Assembly: GCA_934402315.1 (NCBI GenBank)
Contig: CAKRTS010000013.1
Location: 44,161 to 108,160 of the forward strand
Direction: 5' to 3'
DNA from: an uncultured Acetatifactor sp.
Lineage (GTDB): Bacteria > Bacillota > Clostridia > Lachnospirales > Lachnospiraceae
DNA length: 64,000 nucleotides
How positions within the stretch are numbered: the stretch's first letter is position 1; each line of letters opens with the position of its first letter. Below, one piece after another: positions 33,659 through 42,813 of the stretch. The notes beneath the pieces were generated by a model that was given only the letters and a program-made list of their open reading frames with translations, ran no database searches and was not told where the DNA came from. Position numbers and translations under genes: made by a program.

Positions 33659-34756
33659 TTGGTCAGAAGGAGATATATCAGCGCGAGATTGCTGGAAAGC
33701 GGCATGGTGATCGACCAGTCTATCATTGACAGAACCGGTCGTGTCCTGGTGGCGAGGAAAACGGCACTGGATGATTATATCATTGACGCTCTGAGAAAAA
33801 TGAATATCACCGGAGTGTATATCCGAGAGGGTGAGGAGGAGCCTGAGGAGACGAATATTGAGATCTCTGCGGCGACACTGGATAAGATCGAGACACTGCG
33901 GAAAAACGACCGCGCCAAAGTCCGCCTGACAGAGAGCGTAAAGGAGAGGGTTGCCACCGGTATGCAGTTCTTGTTCAACAACCCTGCCGATGAGGGCTTT
34001 GTCAATGCCGCAAACAGCATTTCGGGGGATCTGATGAGGGCGATTACCGAGAATGACGCAATCGCTGTCGATATAGATGCCCTGAAGGTCAGCGATGAAT
34101 ACACCTTCAAGCACAGCGTTGATGTGGCGTCCATCGCCATGGTGATTGCAAGGCAGAACAAGATGTCCGACAAGGACGTATGCCAGATCGGTATGGCGGG
34201 ATTATTACACGATCTGGGAAAGTCCGAGATCCCGCCGGAGATCCTTAACAAGCCCGCGAGGCTGACGGACGAGGAGTTCGAGATCATGAAGAGCCATCCG
34301 GTGAGGGGCTATAATATATTGAAGAACAAGCCGGGGATTGCACCGGAGATCCTGATGGGGGTATTACAGCATCATGAAAAGATGGGCGGGAACGGTTATC
34401 CGCTCGGACTGCCCGGCACAAAAATCTCGACCTATGCCCGGATTCTTGCGGTGGCTGATATTTACGATGCCCTCGTCACGGAGAGACCGTATAAGAAGGG
34501 ATTTTCTCCCAGAGATGCCGTGGAAATGATTATGGCGATGACCGGGGAACTGGATGTCGAGGTGATAAAGCTGTTTTTGAGCAGTGTGATCCTGTATCCG
34601 GTGGATTCGGTGGTGCATCTGAGCAACGGCGAGTCTGCGAAGGTCGTGGAAAACAACGCAAACTATCCGACCCGCCCGAAGGTCGTTGGATTAAAGTCCG
34701 GAATTGTCTATAATCTGGGAATGGATGTCAAGTGCGCGAATATTATTATTGAGTAA
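33659..34756 (+). CDS. HD-GYP domain phosphodiesterase
   Basis: The protein has 365 aa, starting at TTG 33659 after GGGGAGAGAGG. The metal-binding HD pair is His184-Asp185 in Leu-Leu-His-Asp-Leu-Gly-Lys. The HD-GYP hallmark is complete as His-His-Glu-Lys-Met-Gly-Gly-Asn-Gly-Tyr-Pro, with Asp-Ile-Tyr-Asp-Ala-Leu downstream. It should hydrolyse cyclic di-GMP. The N-terminal ~120 residues are the DUF3391-like/unknown sensory part. No membrane segment is present. It starts 32 bases after the GH3-like gene, so the two may share a transcript. Another cyclic di-GMP-related protein lies at 41.9 kb. Confidence 0.92.
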   Translation: MVRRRYISARLLESGMVIDQSIIDRTGRVLVARKTALDDYIIDALRKMNITGVYIREGEEEPEETNIEISAATLDKIETLRKNDRAKVRLTESVKERVATGMQFLFNNPADEGFVNAANSISGDLMRAITENDAIAVDIDALKVSDEYTFKHSVDVASIAMVIARQNKMSDKDVCQIGMAGLLHDLGKSEIPPEILNKPARLTDEEFEIMKSHPVRGYNILKNKPGIAPEILMGVLQHHEKMGGNGYPLGLPGTKISTYARILAVADIYDALVTERPYKKGFSPRDAVEMIMAMTGELDVEVIKLFLSSVILYPVDSVVHLSNGESAKVVENNANYPTRPKVVGLKSGIVYNLGMDVKCANIIIE

Positions 34757-34761
34757 AAAAG

Positions 34762-34794
34762 AAAAGACGGATAGAAGTGCTCTATTCGTCTTTT
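34762..34794 (+). terminator. Terminator after the HD-GYP gene
   Basis: AAAAGACGGATAG (34762-34774) pairs with CTATTCGTCTTTT (34782-34794), with one G-T pair. The flanking A and T runs allow use in both directions, also ending the tRNA-Gly unit. Confidence 0.8.
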
Positions 34795-34807
34795 GGCAAT
34801 AAAAAAG

Positions 34808-34880
34808 AGCGATAGACGGGACTCGAACCCGCGATTTCCACCTTGGCAAGGTGGCGCTCTACCAACTGAGCCACTATCGC
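34808..34880 (-). tRNA. tRNA-Gly (GCC)
   Basis: A complete cloverleaf on the minus strand: acceptor GCGATAG/CTATCGC, anticodon stem CCACC/GGTGG with loop TTGCCAA (anticodon GCC), T-arm CGCGGGTTCGAGTCCCG. The discriminator is T. CCA is not encoded; a T-run follows. Confidence 0.97.
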
Positions 34881-34912
34881 ATCTTGTGTCCGGTTTGCTT
34901 CGGACAAGACAT

Positions 34913-34941
34913 ATTCTACAATAGAATTTTGAACGTGTCAA
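34913..34941 (-). promoter_or_regulatory. Promoter of tRNA-Gly(GCC)
   Basis: Minus-strand TTGACA (34941-34936), a 17-base spacer and TAGAAT (34918-34913). The -35 is a perfect consensus. The rest of 34757-35153 holds a TATAAT near 35014, probably the -10 of rho, without a clear -35. Confidence 0.8.
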
Positions 34942-35153
34942 GCATTTTTCCTCACTGTTGTATTATCATTGCTTTTTCTTAAAAATTTTTCTTCCTAAAT
35001 TTGAAAATATGTATTATAATGTAAAAAGAATCATTGCTGGTCAAAAATGAATTCGGAAAGCATATCAAAGTACCATCGCTTATGAATCCCTAAATTTTGC
35101 TGTATGGATATGAACTTTCAGGTTTTGATTCTGGAGATTACGAGGAGGAGTAT

Positions 35154-36758
35154 ATGAGAGAGAAATATGAATCACTGGCTCTTGTACAATTAAAGGAACT
35201 TGCGAAGGTGCGAGGGCTGAAAGGAACTTCAACCATGAAGAAGGCAGAGCTTGTAGAGGCGATGCTTGCAGAAGATGAAAGACTGAAGGCGGCGGAAACG
35301 CCTGAAAAGGCTGCGGGTCAGCAGGCGGAGAACGCCGGAGCGGCAGAGAATGCGGCCAGACCGCAGGGAGTGTCCTATTCCCAGCAGCCGGCAGGAAACG
35401 GAGACGGACAATATGTCCGCAGACGGAATGACTACGGAAGATCTGCACAGCAGCGTTCCGGTAATGCTGTGCGCAACGATTCAAACTACCGTGCGGAGGG
35501 CGGCGTGCGGAGCGAGAGTGCGCCGATCGCTGCAAAGGCGGAAAATCCGGCGCAGGGAACGGATGCCGTTGCGCCGCGTCCGAACAGGAATAATGAAGTT
35601 TACGACGAGAAGACATACCCGAAGGAGCTGGACAGCGGCGAAGAGGCGAGCGGTATTCTGGAGGTTATGCCCGATGGCTACGGCTTTATCCGTTGTGAGA
35701 ATTACCTGCCCGGCGAGAATGACGTCTATGTTGCGCCGAGCCAGATCCGCCGTTTCGGATTAAAGACGGGAGACATCTTAAGAGGCAATAAGAGGATCAA
35801 GACCCAGCAGGAGAAGTTCAGTGCACTGCTGTTTATCCGGACAATCAACGGCTACACGATCGAAGAGTCCGCAAAGAGGGTTGCGTTTGAGGACATGACC
35901 CCTATTTTCCCCGACGAGCGCATCAGGCTTGAGACGCCCGGCTGCAGCGTGGCAATGCGTGTCATGGATCTTGTCAGCCCGGTCGGCAAGGGACAGCGTG
36001 GCATGATCGTTTCCCCGCCGAAGGCAGGTAAGACAACGCTGCTCAAGGAGGTTGCAAAGTCTATTTTGCGGACAAACCCTCATATGCATATGCTGATCCT
36101 GCTGATTGATGAGCGTCCCGAGGAAGTGACGGACATCAGGGAGGCGATCCACGGAGACAATGTCGAGGTGATCTATTCCACCTTTGACGAATTGCCGGAG
36201 CATCATAAGCGTGTGTCTGAGATGGTGATTGAGCGCGCGAAGAGACTGGTAGAACATAAGAAGGATGTCGTGATCCTTCTCGACAGCATCACAAGACTTA
36301 CAAGAGCGTACAACCTTGTCGTTCCGCCCAGCGGACGTACCCTGTCGGGTGGTCTTGACCCTGCGGCGCTTCACATGCCGAAGAGATTTTTCGGCGCGGC
36401 GAGAAATATGCGTGAGGGCGGCAGCCTGACGGTTCTTGCGACTGCGCTGGTAGATACCGGAAGTAAGATGGATGATGTTGTCTACGAGGAATTCAAGGGA
36501 ACCGGTAACATGGAAATGGTACTTGACCGCAAGCTTTCCGAGAAGCGTATCTTCCCTGCCATCGATCTTGCAAAGTCCGGTACGAGAAGAGAGGATCTGC
36601 TGCTGAACGGCGAGGAACTGGAAGCTATCAATATCATGCGAAAGGCACTCAACGGACTCAAGGCAGATGAGGCGACGGATCGCATTCTTGACATGTTTGC
36701 CAGAACGAAAAACAACAATGAATTTGTACAGATGGTAAAGAAAAACAAATTTATTTAA
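35154..36758 (+). CDS. rho: Transcription termination factor Rho
   Basis: The protein has 534 aa from ATG 35154, directly after GAGGAGGAG; the longer frame to 35097 is not used. An N-terminal SAP-like helix ([10 protein letters not shown]) is followed by a ~110-residue disordered insert rich in Ala, Gly, Arg and Asn (residues ~45-165), longer than in E. coli Rho (419 aa). The cold-shock RNA-binding fold (Gly-Tyr-Gly-Phe-Ile-Arg) and the ATPase follow, with Walker A Pro-Pro-Lys-Ala-Gly-Lys-Thr-Thr and Leu-Ile-Asp-Glu-Arg-Pro-Glu-Glu-Val. It is an RNA-dependent hexameric helicase ending transcripts. Such inserts may help RNA binding or phase separation; that is inference. Confidence 0.97.
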   Translation: MREKYESLALVQLKELAKVRGLKGTSTMKKAELVEAMLAEDERLKAAETPEKAAGQQAENAGAAENAARPQGVSYSQQPAGNGDGQYVRRRNDYGRSAQQRSGNAVRNDSNYRAEGGVRSESAPIAAKAENPAQGTDAVAPRPNRNNEVYDEKTYPKELDSGEEASGILEVMPDGYGFIRCENYLPGENDVYVAPSQIRRFGLKTGDILRGNKRIKTQQEKFSALLFIRTINGYTIEESAKRVAFEDMTPIFPDERIRLETPGCSVAMRVMDLVSPVGKGQRGMIVSPPKAGKTTLLKEVAKSILRTNPHMHMLILLIDERPEEVTDIREAIHGDNVEVIYSTFDELPEHHKRVSEMVIERAKRLVEHKKDVVILLDSITRLTRAYNLVVPPSGRTLSGGLDPAALHMPKRFFGAARNMREGGSLTVLATALVDTGSKMDDVVYEEFKGTGNMEMVLDRKLSEKRIFPAIDLAKSGTRREDLLLNGEELEAINIMRKALNGLKADEATDRILDMFARTKNNNEFVQMVKKNKFI

Positions 36759-36786
36759 GAATCTGACAAAATAATTCAAATATATC

Positions 36787-36815
36787 TTGCACTGTGACGA
36801 AGCGTGTGGTACAAT
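36787..36815 (+). promoter_or_regulatory. Promoter of rpmE
   Basis: TTGCAC (36787-36792), a 17-base spacer and TACAAT (36810-36815), leaving a leader of about 70 bases before rpmE. Confidence 0.65.
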
Positions 36816-36893
36816 AATACCGCTGTTTGTGGTTCCATAAGCAGTGCGGATGAGAACAAAAAAATAATGCGATCATATAGAGAGGTGAAAGAG

Positions 36894-37094
36894 ATGAAAG
36901 AAGGAATCCATCCCCAGTACTATCAGGCAACCGTAACCTGCAACTGCGGCAACACTTTTGTAACCGGTTCTACAAAGCCTGAAATCCATGTAGAAGTTTG
37001 TTCCAAGTGCCACTCATTCTACACCGGTCAGCAGAAGACAGCAAGAGCCGATGGACGTATTGAGAAGTTCAACAAGAAGTACGGCGTTAAATAA
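36894..37094 (+). CDS. rpmE: Ribosomal protein L31, zinc-binding form
   Basis: The 66-aa protein begins Met-Lys-Glu-Gly-Ile-His-Pro, the standard L31 start; ATG 36894 is chosen over the 30-codon longer frame for that reason and for AGAGG upstream. The four zinc cysteines are present as Cys-Asn-Cys-Gly-Asn and Cys-Ser-Lys-Cys-His, so this is the zinc (C+) form, replaceable under zinc limitation in relatives. It has its own promoter after rho and a strong terminator behind it. Confidence 0.97.
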   Translation: MKEGIHPQYYQATVTCNCGNTFVTGSTKPEIHVEVCSKCHSFYTGQQKTARADGRIEKFNKKYGVK

Positions 37095-37102
37095 GAATTG
37101 CG

Positions 37103-37138
37103 AAAAAAGGTTGAGGTGCTGGTATCTCAACCTTTTTT
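37103..37138 (+). terminator. Terminator of rpmE
   Basis: AAAAAAGGTTGAG (37103-37115) pairs perfectly with CTCAACCTTTTTT (37126-37138), ending in six T. Confidence 0.9.
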
Positions 37139-37213
37139 AAGTTCTTTTGGCATAAGGCGGCGCCTGCGGGCGCAGGCATAACATAAAATGCGGAATTATG
37201 GAGTTGAAGGATC

Positions 37214-38224
37214 ATGGCTAAGAAAAGGAACAGATGCTATTCCGGTATCGGGGGACAGGCGGTATTGGAAGGTATCATGATGAAGAATCAGGAAAAATAC
37301 GCTGTGGCAGTGCGGAAGCCGGACGGTGAGATAGCGGTTGAACTGGAAAATTATCAGGGACTGCTGCATGGCAACAAAATAAATAACATTCCGTTTGTGC
37401 GCGGTATTTTTAATTTTATAGATTCCCTTGTGCTGGGAATGAAATGTCTGAATTATTCTGCCAGCTTTTATGAAGAGGAGGATGTGGAAGGCAAGAAAGG
37501 GAAAGGCTCGGAGGGCGGCGGAAAAATTGCGACTGCGCTGGTTACGATTTTTTCCATTGTTCTCGCAGTGGGCATTTTTGTTGTGCTGCCGTATTTGCTC
37601 GCATCACTCTGCAAGGGCTTTGTGCGGAACGCATCACTGATGGCAATCATTGAGGGCGTGATCCGCATTGCGATTTTCATCCTGTATATCTGGGCAATCA
37701 GCCTGATGAAGGACATCAAGAGACTGTACCGCTACCATGGAGCGGAGCATAAGTGTATCAATTGTATTGAAAAGGGACGGCCGCTGACAGTGCACAATGT
37801 CATGCGCAGCTCGAGACTGCACAAGCGCTGTGGAACGAGCTTTATCTTTTTCGTACTGTTTGTCAGTATTGTGCTGTTCTTTTTTATCCGCGTGGAGAGC
37901 CCGGTGCAGAAGGTGGTTCTGCGTATTTTGCTGATGCCGGTTGTCGCAGGTATCTCCTATGAGATCATCCGTCTTGCAGGCCGCAGTGACAATATTCTGG
38001 TGCGCATCATATCGGCGCCCGGAATGTGGATTCAGCGGATGACGACCAAGGAGCCGGACAAGCAGATGGTGGAGGTTGCCATCGCTGCGGTTGAGGCGGT
38101 GTTTGACTGGAAAAAATACCTTTACGACAACTTCGGCTATGAGGTTGACGAGACATGGATGAAGGACACGGAAAAGGCAGCGGACGGGGAACAGGGCGCT
38201 GCGGAAGCTGACGGAACGCCATGA
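37214..38224 (+). CDS. DUF1385 membrane protein, YqhQ family
   Basis: The protein has 336 aa. The N-terminal Gly-Gly-Gln-Ala-Val-Leu-Glu-Gly-Ile-Met-Met is the DUF1385 hallmark. Four or more membrane helices lie between residues ~115 and 265, with the conserved loop Tyr-His-Gly-Ala-Glu-His-Lys-Cys-Ile-Asn-Cys (His/Cys-rich) and Arg-Leu-His-Lys-Arg-Cys-Gly-Thr-Ser-Phe. Function is unknown across the family, though it is often next to prmC and prfA in Firmicutes, as here. The C-terminal tail after residue 300 is acidic and variable. The stop overlaps the prmC start (ATGA, 38221-38224). Confidence 0.92.
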   Translation: MAKKRNRCYSGIGGQAVLEGIMMKNQEKYAVAVRKPDGEIAVELENYQGLLHGNKINNIPFVRGIFNFIDSLVLGMKCLNYSASFYEEEDVEGKKGKGSEGGGKIATALVTIFSIVLAVGIFVVLPYLLASLCKGFVRNASLMAIIEGVIRIAIFILYIWAISLMKDIKRLYRYHGAEHKCINCIEKGRPLTVHNVMRSSRLHKRCGTSFIFFVLFVSIVLFFFIRVESPVQKVVLRILLMPVVAGISYEIIRLAGRSDNILVRIISAPGMWIQRMTTKEPDKQMVEVAIAAVEAVFDWKKYLYDNFGYEVDETWMKDTEKAADGEQGAAEADGTP

Positions 38225-39063
38225 ATTACAGGGAAGCATTTGAAACGGGAAAAGGAACCTTAGCGGCAGCGGGAATAGAGGAAGCGGGGCTGGATGCCAG
38301 ACTGCTTCTGGAGGAGATCTGCGGGACGGACAGAAATACGTTGCTTGTATACGGCGGCAGAGAGGTCACGGAGGAAGAACGGGCGCAATATAAGGAAATG
38401 CTCGAAAAGCGTTCTGCGCATATTCCTCTGCAGCAGATTATCGGCAGGCAGAGCTTTATGGGACTCGATTTCTATGTCGATGAGAATGTGCTGATACCCA
38501 GGCAGGACACGGAGCTGCTGGTTGAGGAGGCGTTGCAGGAGCTTCATGACGGCATGAGGATTCTGGATCTGTGTACCGGCTCGGGGTGTATTCTGCTCAG
38601 CCTTCTCAAGTATTCCAACGATTGTGAGGGAATAGGTGCGGACATTTCGGAGGACGCATTGAAGGTCGCGGAGCGCAACAGAGTACAGCTCGGACTGGAG
38701 AATGCCGCATTTGTAAAAAGCGATCTCTTTGAAGCGGTTGAGGGGAAATTTGATATGCTGGTATCGAATCCGCCTTATATCTGTTCGGATGTTATCGATA
38801 CGCTGATGCCGGAGGTGCGGGAACATGAGCCGCGTCTGGCGCTGGATGGAAGTGCGGACGGACTGCGCTTTTACCGGCGGATACTCGCGGATTGCGGAGC
38901 GTATCTCAAGCCGGGCGGTATGCTGTTCTTTGAGATCGGCTACGATCAGGGAGAGGCAGTGAAGCGGCTGATGGAGGAGAACGGCTTTCTTGAGGTTGAA
39001 GTAAAGAAGGATTACGGGGGACTGGACAGAGTGGTTCTGGGAACCCTTGGCTTTGAAGTATAG
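38221..39063 (+). CDS. prmC: Release factor glutamine methyltransferase
   Basis: This 280-aa protein methylates the Gln of the Gly-Gly-Gln motif in release factors. It has an N-terminal helical domain, then a Rossmann methyltransferase with SAM motif Ile-Leu-Asp-Leu-Cys-Thr-Gly-Ser-Gly-Cys-Ile and the catalytic Asn-Pro-Pro-Tyr. Ile-Pro-Arg-Gln-Asp-Thr-Glu is also typical. It overlaps the DUF1385 gene by 4 bases and sits 18 bases before prfA, whose product is its substrate. The order prmC-prfA is the reverse of E. coli and common in Firmicutes. Confidence 0.96.
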   Translation: MNYREAFETGKGTLAAAGIEEAGLDARLLLEEICGTDRNTLLVYGGREVTEEERAQYKEMLEKRSAHIPLQQIIGRQSFMGLDFYVDENVLIPRQDTELLVEEALQELHDGMRILDLCTGSGCILLSLLKYSNDCEGIGADISEDALKVAERNRVQLGLENAAFVKSDLFEAVEGKFDMLVSNPPYICSDVIDTLMPEVREHEPRLALDGSADGLRFYRRILADCGAYLKPGGMLFFEIGYDQGEAVKRLMEENGFLEVEVKKDYGGLDRVVLGTLGFEV

Positions 39064-39081
39064 AAGAGATTGGAGTAGTTT

Positions 39082-40161
39082 ATGTTTGACAAGCTGGAAG
39101 ATTTATTAATTCGTTTTGAAGAGATCATGGGGGAGCTGCATGAGCCCACTGTGACAAATAATCAGGAGCGCTTCCGCAAGCTGATGAAGGAGCAGAGCGA
39201 CCTGACACCGATCGTGGAAGCTTACACGGAGTATAAAAAGTGCAAGCAGGACATTGAGGATTCGCTGGAGATGCTTGAGGGCGAGAACGATGAAGAGATG
39301 CGTGCCATGATTAAGGAGACTCTGAATGACAGCAAGAAGCGTGTCGAGGAGCTGGAGCAGGAATTGAAGATTCTGCTCTTGCCGAAGGACCCGAACGATG
39401 AAAAGAATGTTATTGTGGAGATCCGTGCGGGAGCAGGCGGAGACGAGGCTGCACTGTTTGCGGCGGAGATTTATCGTATGTATGTGCATTATGCGGAGAG
39501 CCAGCGCTGGAAGGTAGAGACCATGAACGTCGATGAGATCGGTATCGGCGGTATGAAGGAAGTACAGTTCATGATTAACGGACAGGGCGCTTATTCCCGC
39601 ATGAAATATGAGAGCGGTGTCCACCGTGTACAGCGTGTGCCGGAGACGGAGAGCGGCGGGCGTATCCACACCTCCACCATCAGCGTGGCAGTGATGCCGG
39701 AGGTGGACGATGATATTGATATTGTAATCGATGACAAGGACATCCGCATTGATGTCATGAGAGCATCGGGCAACGGCGGACAGTGCGTCAATACGACGGA
39801 TTCCGCTGTTCGTCTGACCCACTATCCGACGGGTATCGTTGTGTACAGCCAGACGGAGAAATCGCAGATCCAGAATAAGGCGAAGGCGTTTGCGCTGCTG
39901 AGGGCAAAGCTGTATGACATGGAGCAGCAGCAGAGGCATGACGCAGAGGCGGAGATGAGAAGGAGCCAGATCGGCACGGGAGACCGTTCGGAGAAGATCC
40001 GTACCTACAACTTCCCGCAGGGTCGCGTCACAGATCACCGCATCGGACTGACGCTCTACAAGCTGGATAAGGTCATGAACGGAGATATCCAGGAGATCAT
40101 TGATGCATGTATCGCAGCCGACCAGGCGGCGAAGCTGAGCAAGCTGAACGAAGAGGGCTAG
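39082..40161 (+). CDS. prfA: Peptide chain release factor 1
   Basis: The protein has 359 aa and is full length. Domain order is the N-terminal helical domain, the codon-recognition domain with Arg-Val-Pro-Glu-Thr-Glu-Ser (Pro-Glu-Thr at the usual Pro-x-Thr position), and the peptidyl-release loop Gly-Asn-Gly-Gly-Gln with Cys-Val-Asn-Thr-Thr following. The Thr-Thr-Asp-Ser-Ala-Val-Arg stretch separates RF1 from RF2. It recognises UAA and UAG. A strong terminator follows, so this ends the yqhQ-prmC-prfA operon. Confidence 0.97.
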   Translation: MFDKLEDLLIRFEEIMGELHEPTVTNNQERFRKLMKEQSDLTPIVEAYTEYKKCKQDIEDSLEMLEGENDEEMRAMIKETLNDSKKRVEELEQELKILLLPKDPNDEKNVIVEIRAGAGGDEAALFAAEIYRMYVHYAESQRWKVETMNVDEIGIGGMKEVQFMINGQGAYSRMKYESGVHRVQRVPETESGGRIHTSTISVAVMPEVDDDIDIVIDDKDIRIDVMRASGNGGQCVNTTDSAVRLTHYPTGIVVYSQTEKSQIQNKAKAFALLRAKLYDMEQQQRHDAEAEMRRSQIGTGDRSEKIRTYNFPQGRVTDHRIGLTLYKLDKVMNGDIQEIIDACIAADQAAKLSKLNEEG

Positions 40162-40192
40162 AAGATTATGGCTGAATAAAGATGTCTAATTG

Positions 40193-40232
40193 ATTGCGCA
40201 ACACGAAAAGCAACGTGTTGCGCAATTTTTTT
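40193..40232 (+). terminator. Terminator after prfA
   Basis: ATTGCGCAACACG (40193-40205) pairs perfectly with CGTGTTGCGCAAT (40214-40226), followed by a run of seven T. Confidence 0.92.
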
Positions 40233-40321
40233 GCGGTTTTCTCTAACTGGTGTACATTTTAGCTGAAATGATTTTGGGTATACGGTGCATTGACTGCAAA
40301 TGTGACAACGAATATAATTAA

Positions 40322-40465
40322 AGTTTCGACTTCCCCGAAAGACTGACGATTTGCGTAAAGGCATTACATAAGGATGACTGGGTATTTCTGGAGAAATGGC
40401 CGGAGCTGAAGGACGGAAGAGCCTGCGGACTGGCGGATATTTCGCTGACGGAGGAATACCGCTAA
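40322..40465 (+). pseudogene. Start-less 47-codon ORF remnant
   Basis: This frame is open from just after TAA 40319-40321 to TAA 40463-40465, with no start codon near its beginning. The translation is protein-like, with two Trp, His-Lys-Asp-Asp-Trp-Val-Phe-Leu and Ala-Asp-Ile-Ser-Leu-Thr-Glu-Glu-Tyr-Arg at the end, so it may be the 3' end of a lost gene. I do not recognise the family. The rest of 40233-40539 shows nothing further. Confidence 0.3.
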
Positions 40466-40539
40466 AGTGCTGTCGCTTGATTTCTCGCTGACATACTATA
40501 TAATAGAAACAGAAGAAAACAGGCGAAGGGAGGCTGGCT

Positions 40540-41775
40540 ATGGAGCCTCACAGAGTACGGAAAAAATTTTCGCGGCAGGACAGGAAGAAAAGGACAATAC
40601 TGCTGTGTGAAATGCTGGAATATCACAACGTTTTTCTGGAAGCAGCCTTCCGGGCGGAAGGGTATTCCTTTGAGACACTGAAAAATCCGGTGAAGGACAG
40701 AACACAGGCGCTGCGCTATATCAGCAATGACTATTGTTATCCGTCCGTTCTGATCGTGGCACAGTTTCTGGAGTATCTGGAGAGCGGAGAGCGTTCGCCG
40801 GAGGAGGTGGCATTCATGGAGCCACAGGCGGGCGGAGCGTGCAGGGCGGGAAATATTTATAACCTGCTGCAGAGGGTATTATATAAGAAGGACTTGCAGA
40901 TTCCTGTCATTTCGCTAAGCCTTCAGACAGAAGAAAAGCATACAGGTTTTCGGATTACGCCGGGGCTCCTTTTTGGGGCTGCGGCGGCTGTCTGTTACGG
41001 CGATCTGATTATGTGCCTCTACCAGCAGGTCAAACCCTTCGAGGCGGTGAGCGGTGAGACGGACCGGGTGCGGGAGGAGGTCGAACGGAGCCTGTGCGAC
41101 AGCATCTGCAGGCACCGGAACGGCAGAAGAACCCGGATGCAGAATTACCGTTATGCGGTGGAGCAATTTGGAGCGATCCCGCTGACCGGGAAGGCAAAGC
41201 CGCTTGTGGGAATTACCGGTGAGATTTATATGAAGTACTCTAAGCTCGGAAACGACAATATTGAAAGCTTTATCCTGGAGCACGGCGGTGCAGCCTACAG
41301 CGGCGGCTTCCTGAACTATTGCATTTATCTGGTGGATTCGGAGAAGTATAAGGCGGAAAAATATCTTGAGAACCGGGCATTATCGAAAGGCTATGACTTT
41401 GCGCAGAATTATCTGTGCGGCTTGCAGAAACAGCTTCTCACCGCAATCGGGGCGGACGGCAGGTTCTTTTCCGATATGCCGTTTGCGGAGCTGAAGGAGA
41501 AAGCGGAAGGAATCATCGATTACGGATGCAATACGGGTGACGGCTGGCTGATTGCGGGAGAGGTCGTGCAGTACGTTGAGCGGGGCAGTGAGAATGTGCT
41601 GATCCTTCATCCGTTCGGCTGTCTTGTCAGCCATGTATGCGAGAGAGGCATCATGAAGAAGCTTCATGAGAAATATCCGGAGATCAATATCCAGACGATA
41701 GAATATGACTACGACCAGAGCAGGGCACTCCGCGAGAGCAGAATATTGCTTGCCTTGAGCCGGAGCGGCTCCTGA
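40540..41775 (+). CDS. 2-hydroxyacyl-CoA dehydratase-related Fe-S protein (DUF2229-like)
   Basis: The protein has 411 aa. Cysteines in Asn-Asp-Tyr-Cys-Tyr-Pro (near 65), Gly-Gly-Ala-Cys-Arg-Ala-Gly (near 105) and His-Pro-Phe-Gly-Cys-Leu-Val-Ser-His-Val-Cys (near 370) are spaced like [4Fe-4S] ligands of the 2-hydroxyglutaryl-CoA dehydratase/activase-related superfamily. The C-terminal Ile-Glu-Tyr-Asp-Tyr-Asp-Gln-Ser-Arg-Ala fits that family too. Such proteins usually form the second half of a large fusion with an ATP-dependent activase; here it stands alone with no activase or dehydratase subunit nearby. Substrate and function are unknown. AAGGGAGG precedes the ATG. Confidence 0.7.
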   Translation: MEPHRVRKKFSRQDRKKRTILLCEMLEYHNVFLEAAFRAEGYSFETLKNPVKDRTQALRYISNDYCYPSVLIVAQFLEYLESGERSPEEVAFMEPQAGGACRAGNIYNLLQRVLYKKDLQIPVISLSLQTEEKHTGFRITPGLLFGAAAAVCYGDLIMCLYQQVKPFEAVSGETDRVREEVERSLCDSICRHRNGRRTRMQNYRYAVEQFGAIPLTGKAKPLVGITGEIYMKYSKLGNDNIESFILEHGGAAYSGGFLNYCIYLVDSEKYKAEKYLENRALSKGYDFAQNYLCGLQKQLLTAIGADGRFFSDMPFAELKEKAEGIIDYGCNTGDGWLIAGEVVQYVERGSENVLILHPFGCLVSHVCERGIMKKLHEKYPEINIQTIEYDYDQSRALRESRILLALSRSGS

Positions 41776-41863
41776 GGTTTACTCAAAAAGTCAAACCGGA
41801 AAATCTGAGCTCTGCTATAATGAAACTACGATATCGGGAAAGAGTTGGAAGCGGGGGATAGGG

Positions 41864-42673
41864 ATGCAAAACGTCGGACTGCTGGTGGCATCGCTGGAAT
41901 ATATTGAGGCCCATCTGGGCGATGAGATCAGGACGGAGGATGTGGCTGCGGCATGTTTCTGCTCGAAATCGACTCTGGAAAAAATGTTTCGCTGTGTGAA
42001 CAATATTTCGGTTCACGATTATGTGACGCGCCGGCGGATGATGCTGGCGGCGCGGGAACTGTCAGCCGGTGGGGGAAGCTCCATACTGGATGTGGCACTG
42101 AAATACGGTTACAGCACACACGAATCCTTTGCGCGCGCGTTTGAACAGATCTGGAATTGTAAACCCTCAGAATTTCGCAAGACGAAATATATTGAGCTGT
42201 TTCCGAGGTTTTGTGCACCTCCGGAGAAGGGAGACGAGTATATTATGCAGAGAAGACATGTGGATATTGGCGAGTTATATGATTTGTTTCAGGAACGGAA
42301 GGATTGCTGGTTCGTAGGCTGTGACATCAGGAATATGATGCGCATCAATGATATTTCCAGAAAGGCGGGTGATCTCGCAATTCTGGAGCAGATGCGCCGG
42401 ATGACGATTTCCTGCGGGGAGGAGGATGTTGTCTTCCGCATCGGCGGGGATGAATTCTGTATCCTGACCTGCAGCAGTGACAGGGCTTATGCGGAAAGAA
42501 TTGCAGAGAAGCTCAGGAGCATGAACGGACAGGAATTTGAATATGACGGAAAACAGATTCCGCTTTCGCTATATGCTGCGGTGACTGCAGGGACGAGTGA
42601 GGCGAGATATGAGGAGCTGTTTGCGGAGCTTCACAATGCAATCAGGAACTGTAAGAGAGATCAGGAGAACTGA
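41864..42673 (+). CDS. AraC-type helix-turn-helix regulator fused to a GGDEF domain
   Basis: The protein has 269 aa. Residues 1-~108 are an AraC DNA-binding domain with two helix-turn-helix motifs (Thr-Glu-Asp-Val-Ala-Ala-Ala-Cys-Phe-Cys-Ser-Lys-Ser-Thr-Leu-Glu-Lys-Met, then Lys-Tyr-Gly-Tyr-Ser-Thr-His-Glu-Ser-Phe-Ala-Arg-Ala-Phe). From ~140 the sequence follows a diguanylate cyclase fold: Asp-Ile-Arg-Asn-Met-Met-Arg-Ile-Asn-Asp, Ala-Gly-Asp, then an intact Arg-Ile-Gly-Gly-Asp-Glu-Phe (GGDEF 194-198). The usual N-terminal Leu-Thr-Gly-Leu-Pro-Asn-Arg strand is replaced. It could couple nucleotide sensing or synthesis to direct gene control. GGGGGATAGGG precedes the ATG. Confidence 0.8.
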   Translation: MQNVGLLVASLEYIEAHLGDEIRTEDVAAACFCSKSTLEKMFRCVNNISVHDYVTRRRMMLAARELSAGGGSSILDVALKYGYSTHESFARAFEQIWNCKPSEFRKTKYIELFPRFCAPPEKGDEYIMQRRHVDIGELYDLFQERKDCWFVGCDIRNMMRINDISRKAGDLAILEQMRRMTISCGEEDVVFRIGGDEFCILTCSSDRAYAERIAEKLRSMNGQEFEYDGKQIPLSLYAAVTAGTSEARYEELFAELHNAIRNCKRDQEN

Positions 42674-42709
42674 ACATTTTTGAAAAGTTTGTGAACTATG
42701 GCGTATGCA

Positions 42710-42738
42710 TTGAAAAGAAGACGGTAATCTGATACAAT
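42710..42738 (+). promoter_or_regulatory. Promoter of the cyclophilin lipoprotein gene
   Basis: TTGAAA (42710-42715), a 17-base spacer and TACAAT (42733-42738). Confidence 0.7.
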
Positions 42739-42770
42739 GACCCGGTGGCGAAAGAAAATGTCACCGGGTC
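42739..42770 (+). promoter_or_regulatory. Hairpin at the predicted transcript start
   Basis: GACCCGGTG (42739-42747) pairs with CACCGGGTC (42762-42770) around an AGAAA-containing loop. It begins right after the -10, so it would cap the mRNA 5' end; a TTTTGTTT tail also allows a role as terminator of the upstream unit. Confidence 0.5.
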
Positions 42771-42813
42771 GGATTTTGTTTCCGGGAGGACATAGGGACA
42801 GGAGGAGATAAAG

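Noticed and set aside
37157..37180. GC-rich hairpin GCCTGCG/CGCAGGC after the rpmE terminator
   Set aside because: Short and without a T-run or conserved motif; not enough to call a regulatory element.
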